A program made the position numbers and the translations under genes. From assembly GCA_003552745.1 (NCBI GenBank), contig PUOG01000258.1:1-30241 (forward strand): DNA of 30,241 nt, in the 5' to 3' direction. The notes beneath the pieces were generated by a model. That model was not told where the DNA came from and ran no database searches. It was given only the letters and a program-made list of their open reading frames with translations. Origin of the DNA: Spirochaetaceae bacterium. Its GTDB lineage: Bacteria > Spirochaetota > Spirochaetia > DSM-27196 > SKKC01. This document shows, in pieces, positions 24,682-30,241 of the stretch (positions within the stretch are counted from its first letter, which is position 1; each line of letters begins with the position of its first letter).

Positions 24682-24996
24682 ATGTACGCACTCGTAGAGA
24701 TCGCCGGCAAGCAGTATAAGGCCGAAGAAGGTACGCTCCTGAAGGTTGACAAACTCAATGCCAACGAGGGAGATACTCTGAAGCTCGATTCGGTGCTGCT
24801 ACTCAACGAGAAGGGTAGCGTTGCCGTTGGTACCCCGTTCGTCGACGGTGCGGTTGTCACCGCGACAGTGGAAGGGGGTGGACGCGACGAGAAGATCACC
24901 GTCTTCAAGTACAAGCGACGAAAGCGGTACAAGCGTAAGCACGGGCACCGTCGGCACTATTCGCTCCTTCGAGTGCGAGACGTAAAAGGCGCTTAG
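24682..24996 (+). CDS. rplU: 50S ribosomal protein L21
   Basis: A 104-residue L21 with the family start MYALVEIAGKQYKAEEG, the central strand region (LDSVLLLNEKGSVAVGTPFV) and the basic RNA-binding patch FKYKRRKRYKRKHGHRRHY. L21 binds 23S rRNA in the large subunit. GAGGAA (24674-24679) is just upstream of the ATG. It heads a block of rplU-prp-rpmA-obg, a common bacterial order. Confidence 0.97.
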   Translation: MYALVEIAGKQYKAEEGTLLKVDKLNANEGDTLKLDSVLLLNEKGSVAVGTPFVDGAVVTATVEGGGRDEKITVFKYKRRKRYKRKHGHRRHYSLLRVRDVKGA

Positions 24997-25029
24997 ACGC
25001 TGTTTCGGGACGACGCATTCGCGTGAGTC

Positions 25030-25380
25030 GTGATTAGAGTAACGGTCGAAATGGTAGACGAAACGATCCGTCGGCTCGATTCGGTCGGTCACGCCCTGCA
25101 GGGTGCTCCGAGAACCGACACGGCCGTCGGAAGCATACCGTGCGCGGCGGTTTCGTCATTACTCCGTGCAGCCGTATCATCGTTGGCCGAGAGCCCCGGT
25201 GTCGATGCAGTAGGGGCGGCTTCGCAGCCCGGTGCGCTGGGAGTCGAAGTAACCGCAGTACATGACAAGCGGTGGCTTCGCGGCGTGACCGATTTCCTGC
25301 TTTCGGGATTGCGCGGAATCGAGAGCGATTTCCCGGAGTATCTCGAAGTGAAGATTATTCATAGCGACAGGAGAGTATGA
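25030..25380 (+). CDS. prp: Ribosomal-processing cysteine protease Prp (YsxB family)
   Basis: A 116-residue protein with the Prp catalytic pair His21 (VGHALQG) and Cys38 (IPCAAVSSLL). The His-to-Cys gap is 17 residues, longer than the usual 11-13, because of a short insert (APRTDTAVGS). The gene starts at GTG 25030 with a poor ribosome site and lies between rplU and rpmA, exactly as in Firmicutes. There Prp removes an N-terminal extension from L27. Here L27 has no such extension (see rpmA), so the present substrate is unclear. The family call is firm and the function is in question. Confidence 0.85.
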   Translation: MIRVTVEMVDETIRRLDSVGHALQGAPRTDTAVGSIPCAAVSSLLRAAVSSLAESPGVDAVGAASQPGALGVEVTAVHDKRWLRGVTDFLLSGLRGIESDFPEYLEVKIIHSDRRV

Positions 25381-25384
25381 GCCT

Positions 25385-25693
25385 ATGGCACACAAAAAAG
25401 GTGGAGGAAGCTCCAAGAACGGACGAGACAGCCATTCCAAGCGACTTGGCATAAAGCGATTCGGCGGCGAACAGGTGAAGGCCGGATCGATCCTTGTGCG
25501 TCAGCGGGGAACGCAGTTCCACCCCGGCCAGAATGTTGGAATCGGCAAGGACGACACCCTTTTCGCTCGCCTCAGCGGTACCGTAGCATTCAGCCGGAAG
25601 AAAGGCCGCCGCTTCATCTCGATTGAGCCGGGTGTGGCTGCCGGATCGCAGGCATCTGAAGAGCCGGCGAAGAGCGCGAACGCCGCTTCTTAG
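25385..25693 (+). CDS. rpmA: 50S ribosomal protein L27
   Basis: A 102-residue L27 beginning MAHKKGGGSSKNGRDSHSKR, the mature flexible tail that reaches the peptidyl-transferase centre. The rest is standard (VRQRGTQFHPGQNVGIGKDD; GRRFISIEPG), with an Ala/Ser/Glu-rich C-terminal extension. The codons upstream of ATG 25385 contain no start codon before an in-frame TGA at 25349-25351, so there is no cleavable N-terminal leader. AGGAGAG (25369-25375) fits the ATG. It lies four bases after the prp stop. Confidence 0.97.
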   Translation: MAHKKGGGSSKNGRDSHSKRLGIKRFGGEQVKAGSILVRQRGTQFHPGQNVGIGKDDTLFARLSGTVAFSRKKGRRFISIEPGVAAGSQASEEPAKSANAAS

Positions 25694-25716
25694 GGGCCGT
25701 TTCTCAACGGTACACC

Positions 25717-26727
25717 GTGGCTTCCTTCGTTGACGAGGTCACATTGACGCTCGAATCGGGTCACGGCGGTGCGGGAGCAGTCAGCTTCCGCCGGGAGAAG
25801 TACGTGCCGAAGGGCGGACCGGACGGTGGCGACGGGGGCGACGGAGGAAACGTAATCGTTCGTAAGCGCGAAAACGTCAAGACTCTTTCGCACCTCGCCG
25901 GGAAGAGCTCGCTTGCGGCCGAACGTGGGCGCAGCGGTTCAGGGCGAAATCGCCATGGGGCCGACGGACGCGACCTCGTACTCGATCTTCCTCCCGGCAG
26001 CGTCGTGTACGATGCGGATACCGGCGAAAGGCTCGCCGACCTTGCAGAGCGATCGAATTACGTGCTGCTCCGGGGTGGACGCGGGGGCAAAGGTAACACT
26101 CATTTCGCCACCAGTACTCATCAGACGCCTCGGTTCGCACAGGAAGGGCTTCCGGGACAGCTCCTACGTGCGCGAATCGAGCTTCGGCTCGTTGCCGATA
26201 TAGGGCTTGTCGGGCTTCCGAACGCAGGTAAGTCGAGTTTACTCAGCGCCTTGAGCAATGCCCGCCCCCGAATCGGGTCGTATCCGTTCACGACGACGGT
26301 GCCTAATCTCGGGGTGTATCGCCGAGATGGGCGAGACGTGGTCATCGCCGATATTCCGGGGATAATCGAGGGAGCCGCGGAAGGACACGGTCTGGGATTG
26401 CGTTTCCTCAAGCACATTTCCCGTACCGCCGGATTGCTTTATCTCATCGACCTCTCCAACGCCGATCCGGTTTCCGATGTTCATACACTCGAGCGGGAGA
26501 TCGTCGCCTACGGCGAGCATTACGGAGACGAACTGGCGTCGAAGCCGCGACTGCTTGTAGGAAACAAACTCGACATCACCGATTCAGAACGTGTCGAGCT
26601 TTTTGCTCGTGCATTTCCAAACGAAACAGTCCTGACGATCAGTGTTGCCACCCATAAAGGGCTGCGAACTCTCGGAAACTCACTGCTGGAGGCGGTTCAC
26701 GGTACCGGTGATGATAAAGACATGTAG
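25717..26727 (+). CDS. obg: GTPase Obg/CgtA
   Basis: A 336-residue GTPase involved in large-subunit assembly and stress control. The glycine-rich Obg fold is at 1-157 (GGPDGGDGGDGGNVIV; RGGRGGKGNTHFATSTHQTP). The G domain has G1 GLPNAGKSSLL, G2 SYPFTTTVPNLG, G3 ADIPGIIEGA, G4 NKLD and a G5-like ISVATHKG. There is no C-terminal OCT domain, as in many short family members. The start is GTG 25717. The next gene, nadD, overlaps its end by 17 bases. Confidence 0.96.
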   Translation: MASFVDEVTLTLESGHGGAGAVSFRREKYVPKGGPDGGDGGDGGNVIVRKRENVKTLSHLAGKSSLAAERGRSGSGRNRHGADGRDLVLDLPPGSVVYDADTGERLADLAERSNYVLLRGGRGGKGNTHFATSTHQTPRFAQEGLPGQLLRARIELRLVADIGLVGLPNAGKSSLLSALSNARPRIGSYPFTTTVPNLGVYRRDGRDVVIADIPGIIEGAAEGHGLGLRFLKHISRTAGLLYLIDLSNADPVSDVHTLEREIVAYGEHYGDELASKPRLLVGNKLDITDSERVELFARAFPNETVLTISVATHKGLRTLGNSLLEAVHGTGDDKDM

Positions 26728-27319
26728 GCCCGCACTGTTCGGTGGATCGTTCGATCCGCTTCATATAGGGCATCTCCACATTGCCGATGCCGCGCTGTCA
26801 GGCGGGCGGTTCGATGCGGTCTTTTTCATCCCCGCGTTTCGATCGCCACACAAAGCCGATGGTTATGGAGCCCCGGATAGCGCGCGCCTTGAGATGGTGC
26901 GCTCCTCGATTGACCGTCGTGAGCGCATGTATCTGTTGTCGTGGGAGCTCGAACGTCCAGGACCCTCATACACCATCGATACGCTCGAGCAGTTCATCCG
27001 GGAATACGACGGCGATGAATCGCCCGGACTTCTCGTGGGAGACGATCTGCTCGAGCATTTCCACACCTGGGAGCGATATAAAGAGATTCTCGCGATGGCG
27101 ACTCTCGTTATTGGAGGACGACCGGAGGCGGATCCGGCACGTATGTCGCGTTCCCAGAGACTCGAAGAGCTCGGTGCCCGATATGTAGAGCTGGATAATG
27201 CCGCTATCGCCGTTTCTGCGAGCGACATTCGTCGCAGGGTGGCCTCCGGACTGCCGTATCGTGATCTTGTACCCGAAACGGTCTATGAGATCATTGAAAT
27301 GCATCAACTGTACCGGTAA
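26711..27319 (+). CDS. nadD: Nicotinate-nucleotide adenylyltransferase
   Basis: A 202-residue enzyme that makes deamido-NAD from nicotinate mononucleotide and ATP. The nucleotidyl-transferase signature GGSFDPLHIGHLHIA is at 11-25, with the PHK motif (FIPAFRSPHKAD) and the C-terminal VSASDIRRRV, equivalent to the SSTxxR site. ATG 26711 lies inside the end of obg (17-base overlap), so translation is coupled; the longer upstream frame is not needed. In many bacteria nadD lies next to rsfS; here one gene lies between them. Confidence 0.94.
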   Translation: MIKTCRPALFGGSFDPLHIGHLHIADAALSGGRFDAVFFIPAFRSPHKADGYGAPDSARLEMVRSSIDRRERMYLLSWELERPGPSYTIDTLEQFIREYDGDESPGLLVGDDLLEHFHTWERYKEILAMATLVIGGRPEADPARMSRSQRLEELGARYVELDNAAIAVSASDIRRRVASGLPYRDLVPETVYEIIEMHQLYR

Positions 27320-27343
27320 GGTCGAATAGGAAGCAAAGCATCC

Positions 27344-28594
27344 ATGAGTGCGCGAGTCCGTATAGACAGTTCGTTGGGGTTCGTCCTGCTCATCGTGCTT
27401 ATTCTCGGTGGTACGGCTCTGTTCATCTACCTGCAGGTGCGAAGCGATGCGGTGTCCGAGTACCTCGATCGAGAAGAGCAGCTCGTGGTTCTGGTAACGG
27501 TCGTGGACGATGATGAGCGGCCGCTGACGACGCAGGTTTTCATTTACGAGCCTACGAACGCTCGAGCAGCGTTTTTCGACGTCCCGGGTAACACCGGCGC
27601 GATCCTGCGATCGTTGGGACGAACCGATCGAATCGACGAGTTGCTTGTCACGTCAGGGATCGAGCCGTATCGAGACCGAATCGCTGATATGCTCTCGATA
27701 TCGATACCGTTCTATGTTCAGATCGGACGCTCGGAGAGTGAGGACCTGATCGATCTTCTACGAGGGATGGATCTGTTTGCCGCGGATCCTGTCCAACCTG
27801 TCGGTACCGAGCTGAATCTTGCAGCAACGGTCGGCGAGGGCCAAGGCGAGTTTAATGGCGATCTGCCGACCGGCGTCCCGACCGGACAACTGCGGCTGGA
27901 AGGGCCGCGTGCGCTCGCATATCTCGATTATGAAGCCGCGGACGAACTGGATATCGATCGACTCCATCGACGGCAGAGTTTTGTCCAGAGTCTGTTCATT
28001 CGTCTGAGCGATGAGTCGGAAGTGTTGGTCGAGCCGCGAGGATTGCGGGTATTGGAGTCGCTGATCGATACCAATATGGATTCACGCGCACTGAAATCGT
28101 TCATTACCGAGCTTGGCAGATTGGATACCGGATCAACAGTCCGGCAGCGGATCGCCGGCTCCTATCGCACCGTCGAGGTCGATGGAGAGGAACGGGAGCT
28201 GCTGTTCCCCCATTTCGAAGGGCAATGGGTGCGTGAGACGGTGTCACAGGTGCGTGATAGCCTGCGTGCCGGAGGGGTTACCGAACCGGATGCCGACACC
28301 ATCGTAATCGAGGTGCTGAATGGAACGACCACCGTTGGTCTCGCACGCCGGACCCGTGATCTGTATCAGCGGCTCGGCTTATTCGAGGTACACAGATACG
28401 ATAACGCGGATTCACACGACTATGAGCACACGACAGTTATCGATCGGCGGGGTGACGGATGGAAGGCGAACCGGGTCGCCGAGGTTATTCGGGCACGCAA
28501 CGTCTTGAACGAGCCCAACGAAGATCCCAACGATCCGGTCGATGTTACGTTGATACTTGGACAGGATTTTGATGGTAGATACGTTCGACAGTAA
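27344..28594 (+). CDS. Degenerate LytR-CpsA-Psr-like protein with C-terminal LytR_C domain
   Basis: A 416-residue protein with an N-terminal anchor (about 12-33: GFVLLIVLILGGTALFIYLQ), an LCP-like domain (about 45-240) and a LytR_C domain (about 320-412: IVIEVLNGTTTVGLARRTRD, then VTLILGQDF). LCP enzymes transfer polymers to peptidoglycan. The part that normally reads ALxYxRxR then DxxRxxRQ is here ALAYLDYEAADELDIDRLHR followed by RQSF. So the RQ pair is kept, but the first catalytic arginines are not. The IPRDT-like motif of active enzymes is also not evident (FFDVPGNTG). It sits between nadD and rsfS and overlaps rsfS by 23 bases. It may bind, not transfer, a cell-wall or lipid ligand. Confidence 0.75.
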   Translation: MSARVRIDSSLGFVLLIVLILGGTALFIYLQVRSDAVSEYLDREEQLVVLVTVVDDDERPLTTQVFIYEPTNARAAFFDVPGNTGAILRSLGRTDRIDELLVTSGIEPYRDRIADMLSISIPFYVQIGRSESEDLIDLLRGMDLFAADPVQPVGTELNLAATVGEGQGEFNGDLPTGVPTGQLRLEGPRALAYLDYEAADELDIDRLHRRQSFVQSLFIRLSDESEVLVEPRGLRVLESLIDTNMDSRALKSFITELGRLDTGSTVRQRIAGSYRTVEVDGEERELLFPHFEGQWVRETVSQVRDSLRAGGVTEPDADTIVIEVLNGTTTVGLARRTRDLYQRLGLFEVHRYDNADSHDYEHTTVIDRRGDGWKANRVAEVIRARNVLNEPNEDPNDPVDVTLILGQDFDGRYVRQ

Positions 28595-28946
28595 AGCCTT
28601 CGTACTGGAGGCCGCTGAGCTACTCGAGGACCAGAAGGGACACGACACCGTCGCGATCGATGTGCGCGGTATCTCCTCGATAACCGACTATCTGGTGATA
28701 ACAACCGTGACAAGCAATATGCAGATGCGTGGGCTACTCGAACGGCTCTCCGAGCACTGCGACCGCTATAATGTAGCTCCGCTCAATTCACACAAAAGCC
28801 CCGACGACACCGGTTGGGTTCTGCTCGACTGTGAGTTCGTCATTTTCCACCTGATGACTCGCGACATGCGCGAGTTCTATGAACTTGAACGCCTCTGGTT
28901 CGCCGGTGAAACGGTGTACGGCGCAATTGAGGAACGGGCGGAGTAG
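28572..28946 (+). CDS. rsfS: Ribosome silencing factor RsfS
   Basis: A 124-residue RsfS/Iojap protein, which binds L14 and blocks subunit joining when nutrients are low. Typical motifs are AIDVRGISSITDYLVITT, GWVLLDCEFVIFHLM and the C-terminal FYELERLWFAG. ATG 28572 overlaps the previous gene by 23 bases and is preceded by AGG. The gene ends one base before the stop of the convergent acidic protein gene. Confidence 0.95.
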   Translation: MVDTFDSKAFVLEAAELLEDQKGHDTVAIDVRGISSITDYLVITTVTSNMQMRGLLERLSEHCDRYNVAPLNSHKSPDDTGWVLLDCEFVIFHLMTRDMREFYELERLWFAGETVYGAIEERAE

Positions 28947-28947
28947 T

Positions 28948-29244
28948 TCAGTCGTCCGAATCGTCTATCAGCGAGTCATCGATCTCGTCGTCGAATTCGT
29001 CATCGTCGTCATCGCCATCGTACAGGTCTTCGTCCGCGTCGAAATCATACTCCTCGTCTACGTCGAGACCGTCGTCGTCGAACGAATCACCGTCTGGATC
29101 GATATCGTCCAGATCGTCATCTGAGAATTCGTCGTCCACATCCGTGTCGAGATCGTCGAAGTCGTCCGAATCAATGCCATCGTCTTCCGGTGGCTCCGGA
29201 TCTCCGTTCGAATCTGAAGCGAACGGCCGTATTCGTTGCTCCAT
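28948..29244 (-). CDS. Hyper-acidic Asp-rich small protein
   Basis: A 98-residue protein in which by hand count 53 residues are Asp or Glu (44 Asp). After the first six residues it has no Lys or Arg. The start (MEQRIRPFASDSNG) is behind a fair ribosome site, AGGGGGT five bases before ATG. The body is an irregular run of D-rich words such as DDFDDLDTDVDDEF and YDFDADEDLYDGDDD. No cysteine, no membrane segment and no fold is apparent, so it is likely disordered. I do not recognise a family. It may bind cations or mimic nucleic acid; the sequence does not say which. The reverse complement gives a Val/Ile-rich ORF, which is a shadow. Confidence 0.7.
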   Translation of the reverse strand: MEQRIRPFASDSNGDPEPPEDDGIDSDDFDDLDTDVDDEFSDDDLDDIDPDGDSFDDDGLDVDEEYDFDADEDLYDGDDDDDEFDDEIDDSLIDDSDD

Positions 29245-29337
29245 GGATACCCCCTGCTGCGTACGAGCAAACTGTATGGCTGCGACCTCCGTAAGTCAAT
29301 TGCGTAGAGCCCACCGGAACGGGTACGCTGCGTCTCT

Positions 29338-30036
29338 ATGCATCTTCGCGCTGTAGCTTTCGATATCGATGGAACTCTTTATCCGAATCGGGTCATGCTG
29401 CGTCGCAGTGTCGGGTTCGGGATACGTCACGCGCGATTGCTCTATCACTTCGCGAAGGTGCGCAAGGCGATCCGGTCCACTCGTCCGATCGACGACTTCT
29501 ACAAACTCCAGGCACGGCTCATGGCTAATGCACTCGGGCGCCCGGAGGAGTCGGTACGCGCGCAGATACAACGCGATATCTACGATCGCTGGGAGCTCGT
29601 GCTCAAGAGGGTTCCGTTGTATGAGCAGGTTCCGACTCTGATCGACGAGCTTGAGCGATCCGGACTCCGACTCGGGGTTATGAGCGATTTTCCTGTCGTA
29701 CGCAAACTCGAGTTACTGGGCCTCGAGGGGCGGTGGGACTGCGCGATTTCCACCGAGGAAGTAGGCTATCTCAAGCCGAATCCGGAACCGTTCGAAAGGT
29801 TGATCGAGTGCCTCGATGTCAAGGCATCCGAAATCCTGTACGTCGGGAACAGTTATGAGTACGACGTGATCGGAGCCGGCCGTGCGGGCTTGCGTACCGC
29901 TTGGCTCAACGACCGCCGTGGAACAAGCAACGGGATCGAAGCCGGTATCCGGCCGGATTTCACCTTCTCACACTATCGAGAGCTGCGACGATGGCTTGCC
30001 CCATGCCTCACCTTCGGTGGCGAGCGTATACAATAG
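29338..30036 (+). CDS. HAD-superfamily hydrolase
   Basis: A 232-residue HAD phosphatase. Motif I is AFDIDGTLYP with nucleophile Asp9 and acid Asp11; motif II is LGVMSDFP with Ser; motif III has Lys in GYLKPNPEPF; motif IV is LYVGNSYEYDVIGAGRAGL. An all-helical cap lies between motif I and motif II (about 20-105). The length fits the phosphoglycolate/YjjG-like class, and the substrate cannot be told. It diverges from the acidic protein gene and starts at ATG 29338, with no strong ribosome site. A probable terminator follows. Confidence 0.88.
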   Translation: MHLRAVAFDIDGTLYPNRVMLRRSVGFGIRHARLLYHFAKVRKAIRSTRPIDDFYKLQARLMANALGRPEESVRAQIQRDIYDRWELVLKRVPLYEQVPTLIDELERSGLRLGVMSDFPVVRKLELLGLEGRWDCAISTEEVGYLKPNPEPFERLIECLDVKASEILYVGNSYEYDVIGAGRAGLRTAWLNDRRGTSNGIEAGIRPDFTFSHYRELRRWLAPCLTFGGERIQ

Positions 30037-30062
30037 TAGACGATTCGCTGATCTTTCAGCGC

Positions 30063-30093
30063 GAATGAGCCTGCAGGGCGAATTGGCTCGTTC
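30063..30093 (+). terminator. Candidate terminator after the HAD gene
   Basis: GAATGAGCC (30063-30071) pairs with GGCTCGTTC (30085-30093), nine pairs with one G-U, around a 13-base loop. A pyrimidine-rich tract (TACACGATCTTTCCTTCTCT) follows. The T run is weak, so efficiency may be moderate. Confidence 0.45.
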
Positions 30094-30112
30094 TACACGA
30101 TCTTTCCTTCTC

Positions 30113-30162
30113 TTACTGGTGATTATGTGCTATATACTATTACTGGGAACATGTTTACTGGG
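30113..30162 (+). promoter_or_regulatory. Promoter region with three TTACTGG direct repeats
   Basis: An extended -10, TGCTATATACT (30128-30138), is followed by a start about 36 bases downstream. TTACTGG occurs three times, at 30113, 30140 and 30155 (the last two as TTACTGGG), flanking the -10 on both sides. No good -35 is seen, which suggests an activator-dependent promoter. The repeats are candidate regulator sites. Confidence 0.45.
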
Positions 30163-30173
30163 AGAGGGAACAT

Positions 30174-30241
30174 ATGCCGATTACCGCGGGCGACGTTATT
30201 GTCGTCGGGATCGTGCTTGTGGTGCTTGCCGTTTACCGGCA
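30174..30241 (+). CDS. Start of a membrane-anchored protein (cut by window end)
   Basis: ATG 30174 is behind GGGAGAGGG with good spacing. The 22 codons visible read MPITAGDVIVVGIVLVVLAV and then YR: a short polar start and one hydrophobic helix, followed by a basic residue. This fits a single-pass protein with its bulk in the cytoplasm. The rest lies outside the window, so no family can be named. Confidence 0.6.
   Translation, partial: MPITAGDVIVVGIVLVVLAVYR

Noticed and set aside
28879..29124. Val/Ile-rich 81-residue plus-strand ORF resembling a membrane protein
   Set aside because: It is the complement of the Asp-rich gene (GAC/GAT read backwards gives GTC/ATC), so the hydrophobicity is an artefact.

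Overview
The window looks like chromosomal DNA of a free-living spirochaete with moderately high GC. This rests on gene content and order: a WhiG/FliA-type flagellar sigma factor followed by a FapA (DUF342) protein, a small conserved protein and a SwrB-like membrane protein; an Rnf-type redox cluster of unusual build; and a rplU-prp-rpmA-obg-nadD-LCP-rsfS block. No phage, IS element, CRISPR array or tRNA/rRNA gene was seen. Coding density is very high, and no gene-free stretch exceeds about 250 bases.

Layout. (1) 1-4369, plus strand: tail of a flagellar regulatory operon (membrane protein, sigma factor, FapA, small protein, SwrB-like protein). (2) 4417-10173, plus: a tightly overlapping set of a short-tailed Hsp70, a J-domain/HEAT protein and a complete CheA-type kinase, then a secreted alpha/beta hydrolase joined to a probable outer-membrane beta-barrel. 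(3) 10357-13878, plus: a sugar island with a GH88 unsaturated glucuronyl hydrolase, a D-2-hydroxyacid dehydrogenase overlapping it, and a LacI regulator. (4) 13889-14556, minus: a YeiH-family membrane protein broken by a large internal deletion and a frame change. (5) 14604-16160, plus: a thioredoxin-fold protein, a SlyD-type FKBP and a small unknown ORF. (6) 16187-18798, minus: an orphan MalK/UgpC-type ATPase and an MFS transporter. (7) 18902-19969, plus: an M19 dipeptidase, converging with (8) 19957-24338, minus: rnfC, an rnfD-rnfG fusion with an extra FMN domain, rnfE and rnfA. (9) 24682-28946, plus: ribosomal proteins L21 and L27 with the Prp protease, the GTPase Obg, NadD, a degenerate LCP protein and RsfS. 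(10) 28948-30241: a hyper-acidic small protein (minus), a HAD hydrolase and the start of a membrane protein preceded by a promoter with direct repeats.

The most interesting part is the Rnf cluster. No rnfB lies in it. RnfA has no cysteine at all, and RnfE has lost the first of its two conserved cysteines, so the membrane [2Fe-2S] centre of ordinary Rnf/Nqr complexes cannot be built in the known way. The flavin-attachment motifs are kept and even increased. This looks like a re-wired, flavin-heavy membrane redox system. Second is the Hsp70/J-HEAT/CheA gene set, which suggests chaperone action tied to a two-component kinase. Third is the hydrolase-barrel fusion. All function statements are from family recognition by eye; no searches were run.
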